NCBI RefSeq assembly: GCF_009193325.2
Contig: NZ_CP059856.1
Location: 5,084,001-5,148,000, forward strand
Reading direction: 5' to 3'
Length of the DNA stretch: 64,000 nt
Origin: Bacteroides zhangwenhongii
GTDB taxonomy: Bacteria > Bacteroidota > Bacteroidia > Bacteroidales > Bacteroidaceae
Shown: positions 26,500 to 35,900 of the stretch, piece by piece
How positions within the stretch are numbered: position 1 is the stretch's first letter
Layout of the letters: the number at the start of each line of letters is the position of its first letter
The notes under the pieces: generated by a model
The model's input: the letters and a program-made list of their open reading frames with translations, nothing else
What the model was told of the DNA's origin: nothing
Databases searched by the model: none
Translations under genes and position numbers: made by a program

Positions 26500-27990
26500 A
26501 TGAAAAAATTCAAGTATTTATATATAGGTGTATTAAGCGCCATCCTGTCCGGCACGTTCACCTCTTGCGAGGACTATCTGGACGTCAACAAGAATCCGAA
26601 TTATCCGGACGAATCACAAGTGACGGTAACGACGTTACTGCCGTCCGCATTCACCGGCTCGGCTGCCGTAATGGGGTATTTGTACCAACTCTACGGTTCT
26701 ATGTGGTCACAGCACTACACGCAGAATCCGTCATCCAGCCAATATATCACGCTGGTCAACTATGCAATGACTTCTTCCAGCGACCTCCGTCTGTGGAGAA
26801 TTCCGTACGCGGACGTTTTGCCTGATCTCGATCTCGTTATCAAGAAATCAGAAGAGGAAGGTGCGTGGAACTATTGGGTGGTCGGAAAAATCATGACCGC
26901 GTTTACTTATCACGTGCTCACCGACGCTTATGGAGATATTCCTTTCACCGAAGCTCTGAAAGGTCAGAACTGCAAATACGATGATAGTAAAACGGTGGTT
27001 TATCCCGGCATTATCAAAATGCTGAACGACGCTATCGACAAGGAAGCGGAAGCCTCTGCCAAAGGTCTGAAAACCATGAACGTGGAAGATTATATTTATG
27101 ACGGGGATATCGCGAAATGGATCAGATTTGCCAAAACTTTAAAGTTGAAGTTGCTCATGAGAGACTTTGACACGAATAAGGCGGAGATAGAAACCCTGCT
27201 CGCTGCCGATGATTTCTTGAAAGACGACGCAACGGTACACTGCTTCGAGGACGTCGTAAATAAGTCCAATCCGTTCTATGAAAATGACCGCCGACAGTTG
27301 AATACGACAAATAATGTACGCGCTTGTACGACGCTGTATAATTTTTTAAACGAATATGACGATCCGCGCATTGGAGATTTTTACGAGAAGACTGCCGCAA
27401 CTGATAGAACCAAATACCAAGCGATTCCTTATGGGAACAGAACTTCCAGTACATATAGCATTTCAGCAACTTCGCGTGCCGTAATCGGTGCTACCGATCC
27501 TGTTTATTATATGTCAGCGGCTGAAGCCGAATACCTGTTGGCGGAATGCTATGCACGGTTGGGAGACAAAGATAATGCAAAGACTCACTATGACGATGCT
27601 GTTGAACTCTCTTTCGCTAGATGGAACCATGACAATGAAATCGATGAATTTATTGCAGTTGGAAAACCTTACGAATTCCAAGACGCCGACGAAGAAAGTA
27701 TGCTGAAATGTATCCTTACCCAAAAATGGATTGCCAGCACCCGTTGCCAGGCTTGGGATGCATGGTTCGATATCAACCGCACCGGTATTCCGGAAGTCAG
27801 CGAGTACACAACAGACGGTGATCCGGATGATTACGTTTTGGGTACACTGGCATATAACCCCAACAGTTCGTTAGCTAAGGGTCAGTTTGCTCACCGCTTC
27901 ATCTACTCAAAAGAGTCATTGGACTATAATACGAATGCGCCTACGAAAGTTCCGGCAATTACCGAACCGCTGTGGTGGCATAAAAAATAA
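26500..27990 (+). CDS. SusD/RagB-family surface lipoprotein
   Basis: Surface lid that binds substrate on top of the SusC barrel. The signal ends SGTFTSC with lipid Cys23, followed by acidic EDYLD, which fits the lipoprotein export signal of Bacteroides. The TPR-like helical fold includes AEAEYLLAECYARLGDKDNAKTHYDDAV (about residues 340-367), and the C-terminal AWDAWFDINRTGIP and ITEPLWW motifs place it with the SusD-like group 2 proteins. Length of 496 is normal. It is the second gene of the operon and is followed 36 bases later by a third lipoprotein gene. Confidence 0.93.
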   Translation: MKKFKYLYIGVLSAILSGTFTSCEDYLDVNKNPNYPDESQVTVTTLLPSAFTGSAAVMGYLYQLYGSMWSQHYTQNPSSSQYITLVNYAMTSSSDLRLWRIPYADVLPDLDLVIKKSEEEGAWNYWVVGKIMTAFTYHVLTDAYGDIPFTEALKGQNCKYDDSKTVVYPGIIKMLNDAIDKEAEASAKGLKTMNVEDYIYDGDIAKWIRFAKTLKLKLLMRDFDTNKAEIETLLAADDFLKDDATVHCFEDVVNKSNPFYENDRRQLNTTNNVRACTTLYNFLNEYDDPRIGDFYEKTAATDRTKYQAIPYGNRTSSTYSISATSRAVIGATDPVYYMSAAEAEYLLAECYARLGDKDNAKTHYDDAVELSFARWNHDNEIDEFIAVGKPYEFQDADEESMLKCILTQKWIASTRCQAWDAWFDINRTGIPEVSEYTTDGDPDDYVLGTLAYNPNSSLAKGQFAHRFIYSKESLDYNTNAPTKVPAITEPLWWHKK

Positions 27991-28026
27991 TAAGGATATT
28001 GAACAATAGAAAGAAAGGATATATAC

Positions 28027-28611
28027 ATGAAACCTATTAATTATTTATTAGTCCTGATGTTCGCAATGGTCACTTTCGTGTCATGCGACACTTATGGAGA
28101 CTACGAGCAGGAGTTTGCCCCTATATACCCGCTGAGCGGACAATATTACGTCAAAGTGCTGGACGAGAACAATGAGGAACTGGTTATGAGCACAATAGAG
28201 GACGATGACGAATCATACAACGTCTACGGAATTTATATGTATCTGTACAATACAGCGGATAATGATAAGGACAAGTTGTGGATCAAGTTGCCGAATACAA
28301 GCCTTTTCAAACAAGGTATTCTAGGCAAAATCAGTTGTAATGTGGAAGAACTCACCTTTAACGGGACAGCAGGCAATATGGTTGCCGACGGAACGACTCC
28401 CGTAGGGGAATTTACAGTCACTTCCGGAAAAGTCACTTTAGAAAGCGTTACGACTCCGACAAACGGAAAAGCGGACGGCATCGAAGTGAAATATACGCTG
28501 GAAGGCAAAACGTACACCATCAAAGGCTTCCGCCGCACCGGATGGGATGACGATGAAACGTGGGTTGAACCTATTACTACTGACGATGATGCATCCGGCT
28601 CTCAACCATAA
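28027..28611 (+). CDS. Third lipoprotein of the SusCD operon
   Basis: Lipoprotein of 194 residues, signal ending VTFVSC (Cys20) and followed by acidic residues (DTYGDYEQE), so probably surface exposed. The remainder is beta-rich: repeated strands such as YYVKVLDENNEEL, TVTSGKVTLESV and VKYTLEGKTYTIKGFRRT, suggesting a lipocalin-like or Ig-like barrel, and the C-terminus is acidic (TTDDDASGSQ). I recall similar small lipoproteins downstream of SusCD pairs without enzymes, where they co-purify with the transporter. Substrate unknown. The SusCD-like partners and the terminator after it make this a three-gene unit. Confidence 0.8.
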   Translation: MKPINYLLVLMFAMVTFVSCDTYGDYEQEFAPIYPLSGQYYVKVLDENNEELVMSTIEDDDESYNVYGIYMYLYNTADNDKDKLWIKLPNTSLFKQGILGKISCNVEELTFNGTAGNMVADGTTPVGEFTVTSGKVTLESVTTPTNGKADGIEVKYTLEGKTYTIKGFRRTGWDDDETWVEPITTDDDASGSQP

Positions 28612-28621
28612 GAACTGATTT

Positions 28622-28646
28622 CTCCCCCCTCAAAAAAAGGGGGGGA
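28622..28646 (+). terminator. C6/G7 hairpin ending the susC operon
   Basis: CCCCCC at 28624-28629 pairs with GGGGGGG at 28639-28645 around TCAAAAAAA, 13 bases after the stop codon. No U-run follows. Confidence 0.55.
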
Positions 28647-28652
28647 TATATC

Positions 28653-28808
28653 AAAACGCAGATTAACGCAAGTTAGCATAGATTATTTAAACAGACTCCA
28701 AGTCTTGACTAATTCATTTCAATTAATATGTCAATTGATATTCAATTGACATATTAATCAATGACTTATAGAATCTTTTCTATGATAATTTGCGTTAATC
28801 TGCGTTTT
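28653..28808. repeat. Paired inverted repeat with inner palindrome
   Basis: Perfect 19-base arms at 28653-28671 and 28790-28808 (AAAACGCAGATTAACGCAA) enclose a perfect 17-base palindrome with 3-base loop, arms 28722-28738 and 28742-28758. It lies between the convergent susC operon and receiver gene. A related degenerate pair is at 55674-55747. Confidence 0.85.
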
Positions 28809-28817
28809 ATTATTCAT

Positions 28818-29240
28818 TTACCACTGCAAATCGGGCAGATATTTACTCAGTGTACCGCGAAGAACCCCTAGCGTAATCGGCTTCACCAGCACTTCCGTAG
28901 CTCCCGCCTTCATCGCATTTTCCTTATCCGAACTGAAAGCGTAGGCAGTTTGCATGATAATGGGAATCGTAGTGTTGGACTCACGAATAATTTTCGTCGC
29001 TTCCAGCCCATTCATCAGCGGCATTTTAATGTCCATCAACATCGCTTTGGCATCTTCCCCGTGTGTTTGAAATAAATTTACCATTTCTTCTCCGTTCCGT
29101 GCCCACATGATATCACATTTTTTACCTATGATCGCTTTAATCAGTTTAAAGTTACTGTCGTCGTCTTCAGCCACAAGTATAAGCGGTCTGAATTCATATG
29201 TTTGCGTACCTTCCATATTGTTTAGTATATTATTTTCCAT
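28818..29240 (-). CDS. Stand-alone receiver-domain protein
   Basis: Single CheY-like domain of 140 residues. Acidic pocket EDD at 25-27, phospho-acceptor Asp70 in MLMDIKMPLMNG, Thr98 in MQTAY and Lys120 in VLVKP are all present, so it should be phosphorylated. There is no output domain, and no histidine kinase gene is nearby. Its sequence resembles the receiver part of hybrid two-component proteins of Bacteroides. It probably relays or sinks phosphate for a kinase elsewhere. It is transcribed away from the ABC-F gene. Confidence 0.88.
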   Translation of the reverse strand: MENNILNNMEGTQTYEFRPLILVAEDDDSNFKLIKAIIGKKCDIMWARNGEEMVNLFQTHGEDAKAMLMDIKMPLMNGLEATKIIRESNTTIPIIMQTAYAFSSDKENAMKAGATEVLVKPITLGVLRGTLSKYLPDLQW

Positions 29241-29260
29241 CTATATCTTTTTAAGCCAAC

Positions 29261-29322
29261 ATCCTATTTCAACAAGCTTATATCCTGTCTCAACAAGTTA
29301 ATATCCTATTTCAGCCCGCAAG
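29261..29322. repeat. Three tandem 21-bp units between the receiver and ABC-F genes
   Basis: Units at 29261-29281, 29282-29302 and 29303-29322 share ATCCTATTTCAACAAG with a few changes. They lie in the divergent promoter region and could be operator sites or a simple repeat. Confidence 0.75.
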
Positions 29323-29348
29323 ATATAAAAAATATTCATATATTTCGC

Positions 29349-29356
29349 TATCTTTG
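29349..29356 (+). promoter_or_regulatory. -7 box of the ABC-F gene
   Basis: TATCTTTG, 22 bases before the ATG at 29379. Confidence 0.7.
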
Positions 29357-29378
29357 CGCCTCAATTTAAAAGAATAAT

Positions 29379-31016
29379 ATGATTTCTGTAGACGGACTGG
29401 CCGTAGAATTTGGCGGCACGACTTTATTTAGTGATATCTCTTTCGTTATTAATGAAAAAGACCGCATCGCCCTGATGGGGAAAAACGGAGCGGGAAAAAG
29501 TACACTGCTCAAGATTCTGGCAGGCGTGAGGCAACCTACACGCGGCAAGGTCTCTGCACCGAAAGAGTGCGTGGTGGCCTATCTGCCCCAACACTTGATG
29601 ACGGAGGACGGACGCACGGTGTTCGACGAAACGGCACAGGCTTTCGCGCATCTGCACGAGATGGAAGCGCAAATCGAGAAACTGAACAAGGAGTTGGAAA
29701 CACGGACGGACTACGAAAGCGACAGTTATATGGCTCTGATCGAGGAAGTGTCCTCCCTAAGCGAGAAGTATTATTCAATCGACGCCACGAACTACGAGGA
29801 GGATGTAGAGAAAGCGTTGCTCGGACTCGGTTTCCGCCGGGAAGACTTCGGACGTCAGACGAGTGATTTCAGTGGCGGATGGCGGATGCGCATCGAGTTG
29901 GCGAAGTTGCTGTTGCAGAAACCGGACGTGCTGCTGCTCGACGAGCCGACGAACCATCTTGACATCGAGTCTATCCAATGGCTGGAAGATTTCCTGATCA
30001 ATAACGGCAAGGCGGTAATTGTCATCAGCCACGACCGCAAGTTTGTCGACAACATCACGACCCGCACCATCGAAGTGACGATGGGGCGCATCTACGACTA
30101 CAAAGTAAACTACTCACAATATCTCCAACTGCGCAAGGAACGCCGCGAACAGCAACAGAAGGCGTACGATGAGCAGCAGAAGTTCATCGCCGAGACGAAG
30201 GAGTTCATCGAACGTTTCAAGGGGACGTACTCGAAGACCTTGCAGGTACAGAGCCGTGTGAAAATGCTGGAGAAACTGGAATTGCTGGAGGTGGACGAAG
30301 AGGACACTTCCGCTTTGCGTCTGAAATTTCCGCCTTCCCCCCGTTCGGGCAGTTATCCGGTCATCATGGAGAATGTTGGGAAAACGTATGGAGAGAAGGT
30401 GGTGTTCAAGGGCGCCAATCTGACGATTGAGCGCGGAGACAAGGTGGCGTTCGTCGGCAAGAACGGCGAGGGTAAGTCTACGCTTGTCAAATGTATCATG
30501 CGGGAAATAGAGCACGATGGCACGCTGACGCTGGGACATAATGTACAAATCGGGTATTTTGCACAGAATCAGGCTTCACTGATGGACGAGAATCTGACTG
30601 TGTTCCAGACGATTGACGACGTAGCGAAAGGGGAAATCCGAAACAAGATCCGCGACTTGCTGGGTGCTTTCATGTTTGGCGGTCCGGAAGAGTCGATGAA
30701 GAAAGTGAAAGTGCTTTCGGGTGGAGAGCGTACCCGCCTGGCAATGATCAAGCTATTGCTGGAGCCGGTCAACCTTCTCATTCTGGACGAGCCGACGAAT
30801 CACCTCGACATGAAAACAAAGGACATCCTGAAACAGGCGTTGCTCGATTTTGACGGCACGCTGATTGTCGTTTCGCACGACCGTGATTTCCTCGACGGAC
30901 TGGTATCAAAGGTTTATGAGTTTGGCAATCAGAAGGTGACGGAACACCTCTGCGGTATCTATGAATTCCTCGAAAAGAAAAAGATGGATTCGTTGCAAGA
31001 GCTGGAAAAGAAATAA
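29379..31016 (+). CDS. ABC-F family ATPase
   Basis: Soluble protein with two ABC ATPase domains and no membrane part, of the group that acts on the ribosome. First domain: GKNGAGKST, FSGGWRMRIELAKLLL, LLLDEPTNHLD. Linker with coiled coil KERREQQQKAYDEQQKFIAETKE (about 250-275). Second domain: GKNGEGKST, LSGGERTRLAMIKLLL, LILDEPTNHLD. Length of 545 fits housekeeping members such as Uup, YbiT or YheS. Antibiotic-resistance members usually have longer linkers, so a resistance role is not suggested. Single-gene unit with its own promoter. Confidence 0.92.
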   Translation: MISVDGLAVEFGGTTLFSDISFVINEKDRIALMGKNGAGKSTLLKILAGVRQPTRGKVSAPKECVVAYLPQHLMTEDGRTVFDETAQAFAHLHEMEAQIEKLNKELETRTDYESDSYMALIEEVSSLSEKYYSIDATNYEEDVEKALLGLGFRREDFGRQTSDFSGGWRMRIELAKLLLQKPDVLLLDEPTNHLDIESIQWLEDFLINNGKAVIVISHDRKFVDNITTRTIEVTMGRIYDYKVNYSQYLQLRKERREQQQKAYDEQQKFIAETKEFIERFKGTYSKTLQVQSRVKMLEKLELLEVDEEDTSALRLKFPPSPRSGSYPVIMENVGKTYGEKVVFKGANLTIERGDKVAFVGKNGEGKSTLVKCIMREIEHDGTLTLGHNVQIGYFAQNQASLMDENLTVFQTIDDVAKGEIRNKIRDLLGAFMFGGPEESMKKVKVLSGGERTRLAMIKLLLEPVNLLILDEPTNHLDMKTKDILKQALLDFDGTLIVVSHDRDFLDGLVSKVYEFGNQKVTEHLCGIYEFLEKKKMDSLQELEKK

Positions 31017-31065
31017 TAAATAATAAAAAGAAGGGGTCGGCTTCCGGGAGAAGATAAAGAATTTG

Positions 31066-31073
31066 TATCTTTG
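31066..31073 (+). promoter_or_regulatory. -7 box lying only 6 bases before the DUF6769 start codon
   Basis: TATCTTTG ends at 31073 and the ATG is at 31080, so transcription should begin at or next to the start codon and the message would have almost no leader. Confidence 0.65.
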
Positions 31074-31079
31074 CGCAGG

Positions 31080-31490
31080 ATGAAAGGGAAAAAAAGAATC
31101 ATAGTAACTCTGCTGTTTTTTATCAACATTATCATGTTGGTGGCAGCCGTTATTCCCCATCATCACCACCCTAACGGAATGATTTGCATGAAGCAGGACT
31201 TGCCCGTAGAGCAACAATGCCCCAAGCATCATCATCATCCGGGAAGCGACACCTGTTGCAACAGCGAGTGTCTGACACGCTTTCAGTCGTCCATCCCATC
31301 CATACACAGCTATAGCAGTCCGGATTATGTATTTATCGCTACGCTGTTCACCGATGTCATTATCGAACATTTACTACGCCCGCAGGAGAAACGGGTAAAG
31401 AACTATTACGTCTTCCGAGACTCTCTGCATGGCACGGATTTCTACCGTGCCACCTCGCTTCGCGCACCTCCCTACTCTGTTTTCGCTTAA
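31080..31490 (+). CDS. His/Cys-rich membrane-anchored small protein (DUF6769-like)
   Basis: Protein of 136 residues: an N-terminal membrane helix (IIVTLLFFINIIMLVAAVI), then PHHHHP, a cysteine, CPKHHHHPG and CCNSEC. The His and Cys clusters point to metal binding in the periplasm. The remaining part has no recognised domain; I recall the family as DUF6769, seen in Bacteroides beside CzcA-type efflux genes. I use the ATG at 31080, giving MKGKKRII; the frame could begin three codons earlier at a TTG. It precedes the efflux operon on the same strand and probably works with it as metal sensor, chaperone or scavenger. Confidence 0.75.
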   Translation: MKGKKRIIVTLLFFINIIMLVAAVIPHHHHPNGMICMKQDLPVEQQCPKHHHHPGSDTCCNSECLTRFQSSIPSIHSYSSPDYVFIATLFTDVIIEHLLRPQEKRVKNYYVFRDSLHGTDFYRATSLRAPPYSVFA

Positions 31491-31497
31491 AAACGCT

Positions 31498-31580
31498 CTT
31501 GCAAGTCAGTTGCAAAGGCGTTGTAGCTAATCTTTGCAAGTCAGTTGGAACGTCAATTCATCTTTGCAAGTCAGTTGCAA
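31498..31580 (+). promoter_or_regulatory. Three 18-bp direct repeats, probable operators of the efflux operon
   Basis: Copies of TTGCAAGTCAGTTGCAA lie at 31498-31515, 31533-31550 (one changed base) and 31563-31580, with start-to-start distances of 35 and 30 bases. The third ends 11 bases before a TATTTTTG box at 31592-31599, so it covers the -33 region. Each copy carries TTGCAA at both ends, as expected for a dimeric regulator. Confidence 0.7.
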
Positions 31581-31591
31581 GAACCTTGCCG

Positions 31592-31599
31592 TATTTTTG
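31592..31599 (+). promoter_or_regulatory. -7 box of the heavy-metal efflux operon
   Basis: TATTTTTG, 58 bases before the adaptor gene ATG and directly after the third operator-like repeat. Confidence 0.7.
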
Positions 31600-31657
31600 C
31601 AGTATGAATCTGCAACAACAAAAAGAAAACAAAAAACTTAAGTAGGAAATATCATTT

Positions 31658-32893
31658 ATGAAGAAACTTATTTTTTTCGGAGTGCTGGGTTTATTTATCC
31701 TTGCCTCTTGTAATAGTACCGTCACACATACACACAACGAGCATGATCATGAGGCGGAAGGACATAATCATGCCACAGAAGATCACGACCACAGCGCCCA
31801 CGGGAATGAATCCGGTGAAGGGCACAGTCACGAAACAGCAGACAGCCACCTCGAAACGGCCGAAGCGCATAGTGACGAGATCATCCTTCCGAAAGTGAAA
31901 GCCGAAGCAGCCGGAGTAAAGGCTAGTATCATCGAGCCCGCTCCTTTCCAACAGGTCATTAAAACCAGCGGACAAGTACTTGCTGCTCAGGGGGACGAAT
32001 CGGTTGCCGTAGCTACCGTAGCCGGCGTTGTTTCTTTTCGTGGAAAAGTGACGGAAGGAATGAGCGTCGGCAGCGGCACACCGTTGGTCACCATTTCTTC
32101 AAACAATATAGCCGACGGTGACCCGGTGCAACGTGCCCGCATCGCCTACGAAGTGTCGAAGAAAGAGTACGAACGGATGAAAGCCCTTGTCAAAAACAAA
32201 ATCGTATCCGACAAGGAATTTGCACAGGCGGAGCAGAATTACGAGAACGCCCGCATCAGCTACGAGGCCCTTTCGAAGAACCATTCGGCTATCGGACAAA
32301 ATATCACAGCTCCCATCGCAGGCTATGTGAAAAGTATACTGGTGAAAGAGGGGGACTACGTGACCATCGGACAACCACTGGTTAGCGTGACGCAGAACCG
32401 CCGTCTGTTCCTCCGCGCCGAAGTGTCGGAAAAGTACTACCCGTACCTCCACACAATCAGCTCCGCCAATTTCCAGACTCCTTATAATAATAAGGTATAT
32501 GAACTGCAAGCGCTCAACGGCAAACTCCTGTCTTTCGGGAAAACTGCCGGAGACAATTCTTTCTACGTGCCTGTCACCTTCGAGTTCGATAACAAAGGTG
32601 AAGTGATTCCCGGCTCATTCGTAGAGGTTTTCCTGCTCTCGTCGCCAATGGAAAACGTAATTTCCCTTCCACGCACCGCATTGACGGAGGAACAAGGGAT
32701 CTACTTTGTATATCTGCAACTGGATGAGGAAGGGTACAAGAAACAGGAAGTGACCGTAGGAGCCGACAACGGAAAAAATGTCCAGATCCTATCCGGCGTG
32801 AAAGCGGGCGACCGCGTTGTGACCGAAGGAGCGTACCAGGTAAGACTGGCCAGTGCAAGCAATGCCATCCCCGCACACAGCCACGAACACTGA
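31658..32893 (+). CDS. Periplasmic adaptor of a CzcB/CusB-type RND efflux pump, His-rich
   Basis: Membrane-fusion lipoprotein linking the RND pump to the outer-membrane channel. Signal ends LFILASC (Cys18). Residues about 24-75 are very rich in His, Asp and Glu (THNEHDHEAEGHNH and similar), a likely metal-binding tail. The lipoyl/barrel-sandwich parts flank a helical hairpin at about 165-215, and APIAGYVKSILVKEGDYV is the typical second lipoyl half. The C-terminus is again His-containing (PAHSHEH). Length of 411 is normal. First gene of the adaptor-pump-channel operon. Likely ions are Cu, Ag, Zn, Co or Cd; sequence alone does not decide. Confidence 0.92.
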   Translation: MKKLIFFGVLGLFILASCNSTVTHTHNEHDHEAEGHNHATEDHDHSAHGNESGEGHSHETADSHLETAEAHSDEIILPKVKAEAAGVKASIIEPAPFQQVIKTSGQVLAAQGDESVAVATVAGVVSFRGKVTEGMSVGSGTPLVTISSNNIADGDPVQRARIAYEVSKKEYERMKALVKNKIVSDKEFAQAEQNYENARISYEALSKNHSAIGQNITAPIAGYVKSILVKEGDYVTIGQPLVSVTQNRRLFLRAEVSEKYYPYLHTISSANFQTPYNNKVYELQALNGKLLSFGKTAGDNSFYVPVTFEFDNKGEVIPGSFVEVFLLSSPMENVISLPRTALTEEQGIYFVYLQLDEEGYKKQEVTVGADNGKNVQILSGVKAGDRVVTEGAYQVRLASASNAIPAHSHEH

Positions 32894-32952
32894 TTAAATG
32901 AAGAATGAATCTTCATCCTTAATTCCTCATTCATAATTCTTAATTTAAAAAG

Positions 32953-35900
32953 ATGCTTAATAAAATCATACATTATTCCCTGCACAACCGATTGCTGGTG
33001 CTCTGCACCTCCATTCTTCTGCTCATTGCGGGGAGCTACACTGCCATGCACACGGAAGTAGACGTGTTTCCCGACCTCAACGCGCCTACGGTTGTCATCA
33101 TGACCGAAGCCAATGGTATGGCCGCCGAAGAGGTTGAACAACTCGTGACCTTCCCTGTGGAAACCGCCGTAAACGGAGCTACCGGTGTACGCCGTGTCCG
33201 TTCTTCTTCCACCAATGGTTTTTCTGTTGTCTGGGTGGAATTCGACTGGGGAACAGATATTTATCTTGCCCGACAGATTGTGAGTGAAAAGCTCGCTGTA
33301 GTCAGTGAATCGCTTCCGGTCAACGTTGGAAAACCGACACTCGGCCCGCAATCTTCTATTCTAGGCGAAATGCTCATTGTCGGGCTGACGGCCGACTCTA
33401 CCTCCATGCTCGACCTCCGTACGATTGCCGACTGGACTATCCGTCCGCGTCTGCTGTCTACCGGAGGAGTGGCGCAAGTAGCGGTGCTCGGAGGAGACAT
33501 CAAAGAGTACCAGATTCAGCTTGATCCCGAGCGGATGCGCCACTACGGTGTTTCGATGGGTGAGGTGATGGCGGTGACGCAAGACATGAACCTGAACGCC
33601 AACGGCGGAGTGCTTTACGAGTTCGGAAATGAATATATAGTGCGAGGCGTGCTTTCCACCACTCAGACGGAACAGCTCGGCAAGGCGGTGGTAAAGACGG
33701 TGAACAACTTTCCGGTCACTCTGGAAGATATAGCAGACGTGGCGATAGGCCCCAAAGCGCCGAAATTGGGTACGGCTTCGGAACGGGGAAAACCTGCCGT
33801 CCTGCTGACTGTGACCAAGCAGCCCGCCACCAGTACACTGGAACTGACGGACAAGCTGGAGGCTTCGCTAAAAGACCTTCAGAAGAACCTGCCACCGGAT
33901 GTAAAGGTTTCTACGGACATTTTCCGCCAAAGCCGCTTCATCGAAAGTTCTATCGGCAACGTGAAGAAATCGCTCTTTGAAGGAGGTATCTTTGTCGTTA
34001 TCGTTCTGTTCTTGTTTCTGGCAAATGTGCGCACTACGCTTATTTCGCTGGTGACACTGCCTCTCTCACTGCTCGTATCGATCCTGACACTGCATTATAT
34101 GGGACTGACTATCAACACTATGAGTCTCGGAGGTATGGCAATCGCCATCGGTTCGCTGGTGGACGACGCCATCGTTGACGTGGAGAACGTATACAAGCGC
34201 TTGCGTGAAAACCGGCTGAAAGCGGAAGCGGAAAGATTGAGCACGCTCGAAGTGGTGTTCAACGCCTCGAAGGAGGTTCGTATGCCGATTTTGAACTCAA
34301 CTTTAATTATTGTAGTCAGTTTCGTTCCCCTATTTTTCCTGAGTGGCATGGAAGGCCGAATGCTGGTCCCGCTGGGCATTGCTTTCATCGTGGCGTTATT
34401 CGCCTCGACGGTGGTAGCATTGACACTGACTCCGGTGCTCTGCTCTTATCTGTTGGGAAGCAACAAGACGAACAAGGAACTGAAAGAATCTTTCGTAGCC
34501 CGCTGGATGAAAGGGATTTATGAAAAGGCACTGTCTTGGGTGCTGGCGCACAAACGGGTGACACTGGGTGGAACTATCGCTCTCTTCGTCGTGGCGCTCG
34601 GTGTGTTCTTCACGCTGGGACGTAGCTTCCTCCCTTCTTTCAACGAAGGTTCGTTCACAATCAATATCAGTTCTCTGCCGGGTATATCGCTGGAAGAGAG
34701 CAACAAAATGGGACAGCGCGCGGAAGAGTTGCTGTTGACCATTCCGGAGATACAAACCGTTGCCCGCAAAACGGGACGTGCCGAACTGGATGAGCACGCA
34801 TTGGGTGTGAACGTGTCCGAAATTGAGGCTCCGTTTGAACTGGGCGAGCGCTCGCGCAGCGAACTGGTGGCGGATGTACGTGAAAAGCTGGGCACAATTA
34901 CAGGAGCAAACATTGAAATCGGACAGCCGATCAGCCACCGGATTGACGCCATGTTGTCCGGTACGAAAGCAAATATTGCCATCAAGCTATTCGGCGACGA
35001 CCTGAACAAGATGTTTTCCATCGGCAATCAGATCAAAGAGGCGATCGGCGCAATTCCCGGCATTGCCGACCTGAATGTGGAACAGCAGATCGAACGTCCG
35101 CAGTTAAAAATACAGCCCAAACGCGAAATGCTGGCCAAGTTCGGAATCACACTGCCGGAGTTTTCCGAGTACGTGAATGTCGCTCTGGCGGGAAAAGTGA
35201 TCTCGCAGGTGTACGAACAAGGCAAGAGTTTCGACCTGATTGTGAAGGTGAAGAACGACGCCCGTGACGAGATGGAGAAAATCCGCAACTTGATGGTGGA
35301 CACGAACGACGGACGCAAAGTCCCCCTAAGCTATGTGGCGGAAGTGACATCGGCTATGGGGCCTAACACCATCAACCGTGAGAACGTGAAACGGAAAATC
35401 GTGATTTCCGCCAACGTTGCCGACCGCGACTTGCGCAGTGTGGTAAACGACATCCAGAAGCAGATCGACGCATCCGTGCAATTGCCCGAAGGCTACCACA
35501 TCGAATACGGCGGGCAGTTTGAGAGCGAACAGGCGGCGAGCAGAACATTAGCGCTGACTTCATTTATCAGCATCGTTGTGATTTTTCTATTGCTTTACCA
35601 TGAGTTCCGCAGCGTCAAGGAGTCGGGAGTCATCCTGCTGAATCTGCCGCTCGCGTTGATCGGTGGCGTTTTCGCATTGGTACTTACAACGGGGGAAGTT
35701 AGTATACCCGCTATCATCGGGTTCATCTCTCTGTTCGGAATTGCTACCCGTAACGGTATGCTGCTCATCAGCCATTACAATCATCTCCAGCAAGTGGAGG
35801 GGTTGAACGTGTACGACAGCGTGATGCAAGGCTCGCTCGACCGTCTGAACCCGATCCTGATGACGGCTTTGTCTTCTGCTCTGGCATTGATTCCGCTGGC

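Noticed and set aside
29379-31016. ABC-F protein as an antibiotic-resistance factor
   Set aside because: The linker is short and the sequence fits housekeeping members; nothing nearby points to resistance.
31498-31580. Three repeats as a tiny CRISPR array
   Set aside because: Repeats are 18 bases with 12-17 base gaps, no cas gene, and they sit on a promoter.
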